A stretch of 41,189 nucleotides of DNA, taken from positions 1-41,189 of the forward strand of contig JASFPO010000003.1 in the NCBI GenBank assembly GCA_050115935.1. Reading direction: 5' to 3'. Positions within the stretch are counted from its first letter, which is position 1. Each line of letters starts with the position of its first letter. Position numbers and translations under genes: made by a program. The notes under the pieces are model-generated. The model did not search any database, was not told the origin of the DNA, and worked only from the letters and a program-made list of their open reading frames with translations. The DNA is from GCA-020344715 sp050115935 (lineage in GTDB: Archaea; Thermoproteota; Bathyarchaeia; Bathyarchaeales; Bathyarchaeaceae). This document shows, in pieces, positions 33,182 through 40,397 of this stretch.

Positions 33182-33592
33182 CTACATGCTGCGCACAGAA
33201 CTTTTAGCCCCACAAGCTTCGCAAACCATAAAACTAAGCCGCTTCTCTTTCACAATCTTCGTATCTGGACGCTTGCAAACGGGACAAACCACGAAAGCAT
33301 CAGCATAGTGTTGAACCAAACGTTCAAAAGTGTCACGTGGAAACTTGCCTTGAAAGATGGCTCTTGTGCCGCTCATCGCTCCAGCGGTGGCCATTTCTCG
33401 TGATAAATAGCGCAACAGATGCTGAGGGTCACGGTTGAAAGCGTCTGAAATCTCCTTAAAATTGTGAACAATTGTCCTCATGCCAACTCTGAAGCTGCGC
33501 GGCCTTGGAATCTCAAATCGCTTGCGCTCAAGAATCTGTGGGGGAAGCTGCGAATGAGCTCGCTTCAGCAACTCCTTATAATCGGACTTCAT
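33182..33592 (-). CDS. aif2b: Translation initiation factor aIF2-beta
   Basis: The 136-residue protein has the a/eIF2-beta core: RSFRVGMRTIVHNFKEISDAFNRDP near residues 32-56, then the alpha-beta part with MATAGAMSGTRAIFQGKF, and a C-terminal zinc ribbon CPVCKRPDTKIV and CEACGAKSSV. aIF2-beta forms the heterotrimer with alpha and gamma subunits that delivers initiator Met-tRNA to the small ribosomal subunit. Length is normal. A palindromic TATA element lies between it and the divergent DUF3786 gene. Confidence 0.96.
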   Translation of the reverse strand: MKSDYKELLKRAHSQLPPQILERKRFEIPRPRSFRVGMRTIVHNFKEISDAFNRDPQHLLRYLSREMATAGAMSGTRAIFQGKFPRDTFERLVQHYADAFVVCPVCKRPDTKIVKEKRLSFMVCEACGAKSSVRSM

Positions 33593-33636
33593 ATCTTTTT
33601 CCTTCGAAGACCTTTCTTTTATGAAGAGCCTTACCT

Positions 33637-33647
33637 GTTTAAATAGT
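33637..33647. promoter_or_regulatory. Shared palindromic TATA element between divergent genes
   Basis: The plus strand reads GTTTAAATAG and the minus strand CTATTTAAAC across the same bases. It lies ~41 bases before the DUF3786 ATG (33688) and ~45 bases before the aIF2-beta ATG (33592). The symmetric TTTAAA core could place TBP in either direction, giving a two-way promoter. Confidence 0.5.
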
Positions 33648-33687
33648 TTGCATACAAATGCTCAAGCATCAGATTTGAGGCTGGAAA

Positions 33688-34281
33688 ATGTGCAGTGAAA
33701 TCTGGAACTGGGAAAAATGCAAAGACAAAGTTAGAACGCTGAGGGGAAGACTGGGATTTCCCGACGCTCCTTCTCTAAAATTCTTAGGGTTGAGTCTTTC
33801 CCTTAAAGATGGACGCATACAAGATGATTTAGGGCGAACCCTCTATTCAAGAATAGAACCAAGCGTCTACTGTATACTCTGTGGATATTCAGATGCGCAA
33901 CCAGTTCCAGAAGCTCAGCGGCTGGTTTCTTTTGCTCAACTGTGGGGAGGTCGCTTATACCAGAGCGTGTTTGCTCAGCGTGTAATTAGGCCGACTGAAA
34001 AGACCTTTGGCTCAGAAGCTCCCATGTTATATCAAGCGGCAAAGCTTCTGGGTGGTCAAAAGCTAAGCTACGGCGACTGTTCAGTGAAAGTCTATTCCCT
34101 TCCTATGGTGCCAATAACTGTTATTCTATGGGCTAAAACATCGGAGTTTCCAGCTTCAGCAAACATTCTGTTTGACTTTTCTGCAAGCAACTTTCTGTCC
34201 ACTGAACAACTTGTTATGCTGAGCGGATTGACCTCGGCGAGGTTGAGGCACGCTCTTGAAGCGTTGGTTTCTGAAAGATAG
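33688..34281 (+). CDS. DUF3786-family protein
   Basis: The C-terminal half matches my memory of DUF3786: a PMVPITVILWAKTSEFPASANILFD segment, then FLSTEQLVMLSGLTSARL. The N-terminal half contains FLGLSLSLKDG, LYSRIEPSVYCILCGYSDAQ and LVSFAQLWGGRLYQSVF, where the family usually has a DG phrase and a Y-x-hydrophobic strand. Function is not known; members occur in archaea and anaerobic bacteria. 197 residues, no signal or membrane helix. Cysteines are present but no ordered zinc motif. Confidence 0.72.
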   Translation: MCSEIWNWEKCKDKVRTLRGRLGFPDAPSLKFLGLSLSLKDGRIQDDLGRTLYSRIEPSVYCILCGYSDAQPVPEAQRLVSFAQLWGGRLYQSVFAQRVIRPTEKTFGSEAPMLYQAAKLLGGQKLSYGDCSVKVYSLPMVPITVILWAKTSEFPASANILFDFSASNFLSTEQLVMLSGLTSARLRHALEALVSER

Positions 34282-34290
34282 TTTAATAAA
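34281..34290 (+). promoter_or_regulatory. TATA-like box of the S8e-SRP19 operon
   Basis: GTTTAATAAA begins at the last base of the DUF3786 stop codon and lies 49 bases before the TTG start of rps8e. It is the best TATA match in the short gap. Confidence 0.4.
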
Positions 34291-34338
34291 CAAGCTTTGT
34301 TATTCTCATAGTCGCGTCTTGCGAAGGAGAGAACGTAG

Positions 34339-34731
34339 TTGTCTGTTTGGCATGGAAGTCAGCATAAAAGGAAGCCTTCAGGGGGCAGAAAGAGAGGCTA
34401 CCGGAAGAAAAGGAAATTTGAAGAAGGCTCTTTTCCAGCAGAGACGACGCTTGGCGAAACCAAGAAGAAGATTTCGCAACAACGAGGAAACAAAATTAAG
34501 ATACGACTGCTAAAAGTGAACCAAGCAAACGTTTCTAATCCTTCAACTGGAAAAACCGAAAAAACGGAGATTGTGCGCGTAATAAGAAACCCGGCTAATG
34601 TAGATTATAATCGTAGAGGAGTAATCACAAAGGGCACAGTCATTGAAACACCGTTGGGAACAGCTCGCGTGACCTCTCATCCTGGACAAGACGGACTGGT
34701 AAATGCTATACTTGTTCAAAAAGAAAAATAG
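34339..34731 (+). CDS. rps8e: 30S ribosomal protein S8e
   Basis: The N-terminal WHGSQHKRKPSGGRKRGYRKKR is the highly basic, invariant S8e opening that contacts 16S rRNA. The rest follows the family: AETTLGETKKKI, RGNKIKIRLLKV, VIRNPANVDYNRRGVITKGT, IETPLGTARVTSHPGQDG. 130 residues, normal. The start is TTG at 34339, preceded by GGAGAG. It is cotranscribed with srp19, 47 bases downstream. Confidence 0.97.
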   Translation: MSVWHGSQHKRKPSGGRKRGYRKKRKFEEGSFPAETTLGETKKKISQQRGNKIKIRLLKVNQANVSNPSTGKTEKTEIVRVIRNPANVDYNRRGVITKGTVIETPLGTARVTSHPGQDGLVNAILVQKEK

Positions 34732-34778
34732 ATAGAGGCCAAGCCCAACAAGACCAGAAAGGACGCGGGTTGGGGTAC

Positions 34779-35063
34779 ATGAGAAAACAAGACAAAATCC
34801 TTCTGTGGCCAGCCTACTTTGACTCAAATAAAACCCGACTAGAGGGAAGAAGAGTGTCCAAAAGCCTTGGCATAACCTCTCCAAAACTAGTGGAGATACA
34901 GAACGCAGCAAGAAGCATAGGTCTGCAACCAGAAGTCGTTTTAGATGTTAAATATCCTAAAAGTCCTTGGCAAAAAACAGGCTACATCTTAATTCCAAAA
35001 AGAGACTCAAAAGCAAAAACAATACGTAGAATCGCAAGAGAGTTGGTAAACGTACGCAAGTAA
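34779..35063 (+). CDS. srp19: Signal recognition particle protein SRP19
   Basis: A 94-residue protein with the SRP19 fold features: LLWPAYFDSNKTRLEGRRVSK, AARSIGLQPEVVLDVKYPKSPWQK and the basic C-terminus RIARELVNVRK. It binds helices 6 and 8 of SRP RNA and prepares it for SRP54. The ATG at 34779 is used rather than the TTG at 34770; the family starts with a hydrophobic-basic RKQDKILLWP. Confidence 0.93.
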   Translation: MRKQDKILLWPAYFDSNKTRLEGRRVSKSLGITSPKLVEIQNAARSIGLQPEVVLDVKYPKSPWQKTGYILIPKRDSKAKTIRRIARELVNVRK

Positions 35064-35278
35064 ACGCATACTGATGTGAATTCTTAGAGATTCATGCCAT
35101 CAGTTCTGTCCTTTTTGAAGACTCTTCACAAATGCTAATTGTGTGAACATGCGATCTAGACGCGTGTATAGTCTTTTCCATAGACTGCTCACTTTTTGTT
35201 GAACTTAGATTTTGCATCATTGGAATATCTCAAGACTGGAATCATGGGTCTCAATTCTTCATACATGCCATTTGTGAA

Positions 35279-35288
35279 ACTTTATATG
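35279..35288 (+). promoter_or_regulatory. TATA box of the 35.3-36.8 kb operon
   Basis: ACTTTATATG lies 35-44 bases before the ATG at 35323. The rest of the 259-base gap after srp19 holds nothing I recognise. Confidence 0.5.
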
Positions 35289-35322
35289 TTCACCCATGAT
35301 ACTATACGTTTGAGGCAGAGAG

Positions 35323-35475
35323 ATGGGAAAGTTAACCATCGTAAAGAAAGAAAAGATTCCCAGCGCCGAAGAACATGAGAAAAAGTTGAAGGAGGATCCA
35401 GTCAGCGCAAAGATGCTCAAGGAGCGGGACCGACAAGTCGAAAAGGCCTTGAAAAAAATCAAGGAGGGCCAATAG
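35323..35475 (+). CDS. Small charged protein, 50 residues
   Basis: Starts MGKLTIVKKEKIPSAEEH, goes on with KKLKEDPVSAKMLKERDRQ and ends KKIKEGQ. About half the residues are Lys, Glu, Arg or Asp; the C-terminal half is a likely helix. No family recognised. It is the first gene of a unit: the next ATG is two bases after its stop, and GAGGGCC near its end is the ribosome site for the next gene. An antitoxin-like or DNA-binding role cannot be judged from sequence. Confidence 0.55.
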   Translation: MGKLTIVKKEKIPSAEEHEKKLKEDPVSAKMLKERDRQVEKALKKIKEGQ

Positions 35476-35477
35476 CA

Positions 35478-35990
35478 ATGTCACTTCCAGCGACCTTCGA
35501 GGTTACGCCGAGAAAACCCTTTGTGTCTCTATATGACAGTGTGAAAGCAGTGTGGAAATACGTTGCGTTTCTAGATTGCTATGGCGTCATATATGCGTAT
35601 TGGAGCCCTCGTAGCTTGACCAGCCAGTACGGCAAAAACGAGGCGTTTCTTATAGGAAGCAGGAGTATTGGCACGCCAGCGCCAGCAACAATGCCCTCGC
35701 CATATTATCACTATTCAGTTGCCAGATTGATGTTTCGCACAGACGGGACAGCTGATGACCAGTACCTCTTGATGTTTCATCTTTCTAGTAGATCGGCGGG
35801 AAGGGCAGCTATCTACGTAAATGGAGTCTTGGCAAATCGAGAAGACGTAACCAGACTAGATGAGAAAACGTCGATTCTCATGCCGTGCCCAGGTCCACAG
35901 AGATATTCGTACATCTACTTGTTCCGCGAGACTGGGCTCTATAATGAGCTTTCACTGAAAGGAATTGAATGCTACCTCCTCCGCGCGTAG
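35478..35990 (+). CDS. Unrecognised 170-residue protein
   Basis: It starts MSLPATFEVTPRKPFVSLYD two bases after the preceding stop, with AGGAGGG as ribosome site. It is rich in Tyr, Phe, Ser and Arg, with strands such as VAFLDCYGVIYAYW, ARLMFRTDG, YLLMFHLSS and GRAAIYVNGVL, suggesting a beta-rich domain. No signal peptide or membrane helix. I know no family for it. It lies between the 50-residue gene and the MNT-HEPN gene, so the three may share a function. Confidence 0.55.
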   Translation: MSLPATFEVTPRKPFVSLYDSVKAVWKYVAFLDCYGVIYAYWSPRSLTSQYGKNEAFLIGSRSIGTPAPATMPSPYYHYSVARLMFRTDGTADDQYLLMFHLSSRSAGRAAIYVNGVLANREDVTRLDEKTSILMPCPGPQRYSYIYLFRETGLYNELSLKGIECYLLRA

Positions 35991-36007
35991 GCTAATCCAG
36001 TACAGAG

Positions 36008-36021
36008 CCCCCCCTTTTTTT
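36008..36021 (+). repeat. C7-T7 homopolymer tract before the MNT-HEPN gene
   Basis: Seven C followed by seven T in the leader of the next gene, just upstream of its ribosome site. If the gene started at the earlier TTG (35965) the tract would be coding and slippage would break it; with the TTG at 36040 it is untranslated. Confidence 0.5.
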
Positions 36022-36039
36022 GTAGTAGGAGAAGAACGT

Positions 36040-36840
36040 TTGCAGTGTATCGAGGATCTAATAGTCCGAATAAAGAGAGTCTTAGAGACTGATAATGAGA
36101 TTCTACTAGCGTATCTGTTTGGTTCGCAAGGTGAGGGAAGAGCAACTGAACACAGCGATGTTGACATTGCAATACTACACTGCGGTTGTCCATCGGTTAA
36201 GGTTGGTGAGATCCAGAAGAAAGTAGTCCAAGAGCTACGATTGAATGGGGATAAGGTCGATGTAGTTGATATCTCAAAAGCTTCGGCTCATCTAATAATC
36301 AACATAGTCAAGGGGTTAAGACTTATTGATAGAGGAGACTTTGAAAGAAGACTAATCAAGGAATTGATAAAGTCTCCTGGAATCCGTGTAATGAAAGATT
36401 CATCTTTAATGTTTGATTCATCTGTGATAGACTTTATGTATTCAAGGCTCGAAAAAATCAAGGAGGAGGTCGCTTACCTAAATGAAGAGATCTTGATGAA
36501 GGGAGCTGAGGTAGTTGCCACAGATGGAACTCTGCGAAGGGCTATGGCTAGGTCTGCACATGAGACAATCGAGGTGATGTTGGATATATGTCGCAATTTA
36601 GTATCCGTGAAAGCCCTTGGAGCTGCTGAAGGATATCATGACTTCCCGCGCTTATTGCGCCAACACAACATAATGCCTCTTTCTCTAGCGGAAACTCTTG
36701 AAAAAACTGCAACACTGAGGATTACACTTGTTCAGGGATGCGCCGAGGTTGACCATCATAAGCTGTTCGATAAGGCCCATGAGATCGTCGAGCACATAGC
36801 CCCAGAATTCGAAGAATGGGTACTTGGACTCCTAAGGTAA
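36040..36840 (+). CDS. Fused MNT nucleotidyltransferase-HEPN protein with a lost HEPN active site
   Basis: Residues ~1-110 form a minimal nucleotidyltransferase: YLFGSQGEGRATEHSDVDIAIL has the G-S and D-x-D motif, and KVDVVDI gives a third Asp. Residues ~140-260 form a HepT-like HEPN (DUF86) helix bundle (ARSAHETIEVMLDICRNLV, GYHDFPRLLRQHNIM, LAETLEKTATLR). In HepT toxins the RNase site and AMPylated Tyr lie in R-N-x-L-V-H-x-Y; here 36718-36741 encodes RITLVQGC, so Asn, His and Tyr are all gone. MntA/HepT are normally two genes, antitoxin and toxin; here one chain. The TTG at 36040 follows AGGAGAAG and gives 266 residues; a TTG at 35965 would give 291. Likely not a working toxin. Confidence 0.8.
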   Translation: MQCIEDLIVRIKRVLETDNEILLAYLFGSQGEGRATEHSDVDIAILHCGCPSVKVGEIQKKVVQELRLNGDKVDVVDISKASAHLIINIVKGLRLIDRGDFERRLIKELIKSPGIRVMKDSSLMFDSSVIDFMYSRLEKIKEEVAYLNEEILMKGAEVVATDGTLRRAMARSAHETIEVMLDICRNLVSVKALGAAEGYHDFPRLLRQHNIMPLSLAETLEKTATLRITLVQGCAEVDHHKLFDKAHEIVEHIAPEFEEWVLGLLR

Positions 36841-36936
36841 AAACACGCGCAATTAGCCCGAAAAATCCAAAATTTGACAGTAAATAGCACTTTTAGACGA
36901 GTAGAACAAAGCAATCCACAAAATCGGTTAAGAAAG

Positions 36937-36948
36937 GTTTAAATAAAG
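36937..36948 (+). promoter_or_regulatory. TATA box of the gar1-tfb operon
   Basis: GTTTAAATAAAG with a purine-rich AGAAAG as possible BRE just before it, 41-52 bases before the gar1 start. This is one of the better TATA matches in the window. Confidence 0.6.
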
Positions 36949-36988
36949 CGCTCTGTTTCACCTTTCTAGCTTTTATAGAGGGGACAGA

Positions 36989-37243
36989 TTGCGAAGATTG
37001 GGCCACGTGCTTCATATTAGCTCTTCCAGAAACCTGATTTTAAAGGCAGAGAGGCTTCCAAGAATCAATGACAAAGTTGTTGACGAAAACTTAAAACCAA
37101 TAGGAAGAGTGTTTGACATTTTTGGACCCGTTTCTTCTCCATATGTTGCAGTCAAACCCAACGTAGAAGAAACCCAACGATTTGTAAACCGTGTTCTCTA
37201 TGTATTCCCCTCTCCGAAAAGAAGATGGAAGAAGAAAAAATGA
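36989..37243 (+). CDS. gar1: H/ACA ribonucleoprotein subunit Gar1
   Basis: An 84-residue Gar1 core: LGHVLHISSSRNLILKAERLP, then INDKVVDENLKPIGRVFDIFGPVSSPYVAVKP, where the D-x-x-G-R-V-x-D-I-F-G-P motif is the family signature, and a basic KRRWKKKK tail. Gar1 binds Cbf5 in H/ACA particles that convert uridine to pseudouridine in rRNA. It starts with TTG; TGA overlaps the ATG of tfb (ATGA at 37240-37243). The gar1-tfb neighbourhood is common in archaea. Confidence 0.92.
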   Translation: MRRLGHVLHISSSRNLILKAERLPRINDKVVDENLKPIGRVFDIFGPVSSPYVAVKPNVEETQRFVNRVLYVFPSPKRRWKKKK

Positions 37244-38178
37244 GTGAAGAAAGCGTTTCCACAACCCACCCAAAGGTTCAGCAATGTCCAGAATGCGGAA
37301 GCAACAGGCTCATGAGAGATTACGAATGCGCAGAAATCGTATGCATGAACTGCGGCTTCGTCATAGCAGCCAAACTTGCAGACAGAGGACCTGAATGGCG
37401 TGCATTCAACGACGAACAAAGAGCCAAACGAGCTAGAGTTGGCGCCCCATTAACCTACACCATCCACGACAAAGGACTCTCAACAATGATTGACTGGCAC
37501 GACCGAGACATCTACGGAAAAAGACTCTCCCCAGGCCAAAAAGCCCAAATCTATCGACTGCGAAAGTGGCAACGTAGAATACGCGTTTCAGACGCAACCG
37601 AACGCAATCTCGCATTTGCCTTATCTGAAATTTCGAAAATAGCTAACGCATTAAATCTACCTAAGAACATTTTGGAAACAGCCTCCGTGATCTATCGGAA
37701 AGCTGTAAAGGAGAGACTCATACGGGGAAGATCTATTCAAGGCGTAACCGCAGCCGCCGTCTATGTAGCATGCCGACAATGCGGCTTGGCACGAACCCTT
37801 GAGGAGATTGCTCAAGCTTCCAACATCAGCAAGAAGGAAGTTGGTCGGAGCTATCGCTTCCTCATCAAGGAACTGGACTATTTCATTCCACCTCTGAAAC
37901 CAAGCCAGTACATAACAAAGTTTTCCAACCAGTTAACGATGCAAGGCAAAGTAGAAGAAATAGCCCATAAAATTCTGACTAGAGCAAGAGAACTTAAGCT
38001 TACTTCTGGCCGAGGACCCACCGGCATAGCAGCAGCCGCCAGCTATATTGCTTCGGTGTTAACGGGTGAGCGAAAAACCCAACGCGAAATCGCAGAGATT
38101 GCGCAGGTAACAGAAGTAACGATTCGAAACCGCTACAAGGAACTAGTTGAACGCTTAATGTTTGAGGTCACCATCTAA
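37240..38178 (+). CDS. tfb: Transcription initiation factor TFB
   Basis: From the coupled ATG at 37240 it has 312 residues. The N-terminal zinc ribbon is CPECGSNRLMRDYECAEIVC-MNCG, followed by the B-reader and linker (GPEWRAFNDEQ, RVGAPLTYTIHDKGLSTMI) and two cyclin folds (near residues 110-200 and 205-300, the latter with LTSGRGPTGIAAAASYIASVL and a helix-turn-helix REIAEIAQVTEVTIRNRY that contacts BRE). It recruits RNA polymerase to TBP-bound promoters. An ATG at 37225 inside gar1 would add five residues. Overlap with gar1 means coupled expression. Confidence 0.97.
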   Translation: MSEESVSTTHPKVQQCPECGSNRLMRDYECAEIVCMNCGFVIAAKLADRGPEWRAFNDEQRAKRARVGAPLTYTIHDKGLSTMIDWHDRDIYGKRLSPGQKAQIYRLRKWQRRIRVSDATERNLAFALSEISKIANALNLPKNILETASVIYRKAVKERLIRGRSIQGVTAAAVYVACRQCGLARTLEEIAQASNISKKEVGRSYRFLIKELDYFIPPLKPSQYITKFSNQLTMQGKVEEIAHKILTRARELKLTSGRGPTGIAAAASYIASVLTGERKTQREIAEIAQVTEVTIRNRYKELVERLMFEVTI

Positions 38179-38340
38179 TCTTCCTCTTTTGTTTGAATCT
38201 CAAAAGCTATTGACAATACATCTGTCAAGGAAACAACGTCTTAGCCTATTCTCTTTGACAAGTTGCCTTCAACATGCGGTTAGGCATATATCATTTGCTT
38301 CGACCAGTATCTGAACATTGAGATCATCTTGAACAGACGT

Positions 38341-38898
38341 TTACGCTTTGAACCACTTGAAAATGAGGTATTGTGTTTTGGTGTTTTCGGGGTTTGGTAC
38401 AGCTATTATGAATCTTTTTCTCACAGTCGTAGCAAGTCTACCAGCCTTTACGAGTTCTGTAGCTGTAACCTCATCTGTTGATTTCCTAACTGACACCATG
38501 TATGGAGCATGATCAATGCCTGGTCCATGCCTGTAAACAGCAAAGTCGCATCCATATTTGATGCCAGGAGTCACTATCAATCCTGTGTCTCGGAGGTCTT
38601 TGTATACCGAGTACCTTAAGTCGAATTCTTCGTAGAGCTTGCGGGCTCTTTGCCTAAGTTTCTTGAGGCTTACCTTCCCTTTTCTTGGTCCCTCATACAC
38701 AGTTATAATCGCCTTTTCAATTAGATACAAGCCTTCCATAAGGTCAAGAATGAGAGGTACGTTGAATTCGGCTATCTTGGGTTTTGGAATGCCCATCGGC
38801 TTTCCGTAGTACCCCATCTTGAAAAGCTCTGAGCCGTCTTTGGGGTCCCAGACAACCAGAAAGTTTTCAATAAATTCTGTCTGGATTGTTTTGGACAT
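38341..38898 (-). CDS. endA: tRNA-splicing endonuclease EndA
   Basis: A 185-residue EndA. The C-terminal catalytic domain shows KYGCDFAVYRHGPGIDHAPYMVSV, with the Tyr of DFAVY and the His of the next strand, and the Lys in TTVRKRFIIAV; together they form the Tyr-His-Lys triad. The N-terminal part (FIENFLVVWDPKDGSELFKMGYYGKP, LDLMEGLYLIEKA) is the family's mixed domain. It cuts bulge-helix-bulge motifs in pre-tRNA, and this window holds such a tRNA at 9471. It starts 16 bases after the DUF47 stop, so they form an operon. Whether it works as a homotetramer or with a structural partner cannot be told. Confidence 0.93.
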   Translation of the reverse strand: MSKTIQTEFIENFLVVWDPKDGSELFKMGYYGKPMGIPKPKIAEFNVPLILDLMEGLYLIEKAIITVYEGPRKGKVSLKKLRQRARKLYEEFDLRYSVYKDLRDTGLIVTPGIKYGCDFAVYRHGPGIDHAPYMVSVRKSTDEVTATELVKAGRLATTVRKRFIIAVPNPENTKTQYLIFKWFKA

Positions 38899-38914
38899 CT
38901 TCTACAGCTCGTGG

Positions 38915-39574
38915 CTACATGGTGAAAGCTAGTATGCGCGCTGCGTCTGAAGCATCTTCAGCCTTATCCGCTGCATCTTCCATGAGTTGAAGCACGTCTC
39001 TTAGGAGCAACAAAACTGGTATTTCAAGGTGACTATTGAGAATTTTAACTTCAAGCTCGCGGTAGAGGTCGTCAACTGTCCGTTCGGCTGCCTCAACTTC
39101 TCTGGCTTTTTCTGACGTCTTGTTTGAACCATAACTCAGTGTCATGGCGGTTTCTCGCAGTTTATGAATGGTCTCGAAAACTCCTTCTGACAATTTCAGT
39201 AGACTTTTTCTGATATCTGAGGGCACCTTCCACCGTCTCTCCGTGAGTTCGAGCAGACGAAAAGCTATTCCTTCGCAGAAATCGGCGATTTCGTTCGTAA
39301 TACTGGTGAACCGCAAAAAATCTTCTCGGCTCATCAAAATTGCTCCTATTTCAGCCAATTCCTGTACCACAGTGCGTCTGGCATTGTCTACTTCTTCCTC
39401 AGCCTTTCTGATTTCTGCATGCAACTGTTTAACTGCGCTATCTTCTCCGTTGGCAAAACTGTCGATTAGCTGATGCGTCTTGCGAGTAATCTCCACAACC
39501 TTGCGCAGATGCTCCTGACAAATTCTCAGCGCCTTTCGTTTAACTCGCTCTTCTGTCTCCACTGGAAAAACCAC
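38915..39574 (-). CDS. DUF47/PhoU-like protein
   Basis: A 219-residue all-helical protein with PhoU-family signatures: EEEVDNARRTVVQELAEIG, FLRFTSITNEIADFCEGIAFRL and LLLLRDVLQLMEDAADKAEDASDAAR, where the acidic E/D-x-x-x-D pattern binds metal clusters. DUF47 proteins usually sit next to a Pit phosphate transporter and modulate uptake; no transporter is in this window. The start is GTG at 39574 with GGCGGAGAG upstream, and a TATA-like CTATTTTATC on the minus strand about 40 bases upstream. It precedes endA. Confidence 0.85.
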   Translation of the reverse strand: MVFPVETEERVKRKALRICQEHLRKVVEITRKTHQLIDSFANGEDSAVKQLHAEIRKAEEEVDNARRTVVQELAEIGAILMSREDFLRFTSITNEIADFCEGIAFRLLELTERRWKVPSDIRKSLLKLSEGVFETIHKLRETAMTLSYGSNKTSEKAREVEAAERTVDDLYRELEVKILNSHLEIPVLLLLRDVLQLMEDAADKAEDASDAARILAFTM

Positions 39575-39686
39575 GACTCTCCGCCCTCAAAATTTCCATT
39601 CCGATTTCCAAGATAAAATAGAGTGAACCCTTATTAACCTTTAAGGAAAACTGGACTAGCCTAATACTTCAGGCGAGGCTCATTGA

Positions 39687-40397
39687 TTGACGATCAGAGC
39701 TGTGCTGTTTGACCTTGGGAACACGCTTGTTTGTCAGAACCCCTACAAGACCTTTCAGAAGATACTTGGAAGCCACGGCATAATCAGGACAACGGAGGAG
39801 ATAGAAGAAGCATTCACGAAGGCTGGAAGAGAATTTGACATGGAAAAGTATAGTGGTCTTTCAGCACACGAGTTTTACACGCAGCTGAACATAAACATCT
39901 TGAAGCATTTGGGAATCACAAATTCCAATGCGTTACAAGCGTTGGCAGAGGACATCGACATCCAGTGGTTTAAAGCTTCTAGAGTCCACGTTTACAGCGA
40001 AGCTAAGCAGACTTTGGCTAAACCCAAGAAGATGGGACTTAAACTTGGACTGATAACCGATGGATACAAAAGTGATTTAGAGAAGATACTGCCCAAAACT
40101 GGTCTCCTGAAATTTCTCGACATCTGTGTTTGCGGCGACACTGTAGGAAAACGGAAGCCAAATCCACAAGTTTTCAGGTTTGCGTTGAACAAGCTTGACA
40201 TTCAAGCATCGGAGGCGATTTTTGTTGGAGATCGCATTGAAACAGACTACATTGGTGCAAGGGAAGTTGGGATGAGGCCCATTTTGATTCGAAGAGAAGA
40301 TGGTAAACAAGAGGGTGCTGATATTACGTCCATAGCCAATCTTGAGGAAGTTTTCAAGTCGTTAGAGTCAATGGAAGGGAAAGACAAGAGCTCTTAG
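39687..40397 (+). CDS. HAD-superfamily hydrolase
   Basis: A 236-residue HAD protein. Motif I reads FDLGNTLV (D9); the second acid of the usual D-x-D is Gly, a variant known in some HAD branches. Cap helices follow, then motif II in LGLITDGYKS, motif III Lys in GKRKPNPQVF and motif IV VGDRIETDYIGAREVGM with paired Asp. It probably dephosphorylates or dehalogenates a small molecule in the cytoplasm; the substrate is unknown. TTG start at 39687. The stop lies four bases inside the end of glyS on the other strand. Confidence 0.88.
   Translation: MTIRAVLFDLGNTLVCQNPYKTFQKILGSHGIIRTTEEIEEAFTKAGREFDMEKYSGLSAHEFYTQLNINILKHLGITNSNALQALAEDIDIQWFKASRVHVYSEAKQTLAKPKKMGLKLGLITDGYKSDLEKILPKTGLLKFLDICVCGDTVGKRKPNPQVFRFALNKLDIQASEAIFVGDRIETDYIGAREVGMRPILIRREDGKQEGADITSIANLEEVFKSLESMEGKDKSS

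Noticed and set aside
36040..36840. Active HepT-type toxin
   Set aside because: The R-x4-6-H motif and the target Tyr are replaced (RITLVQGC), so RNase activity is not expected.
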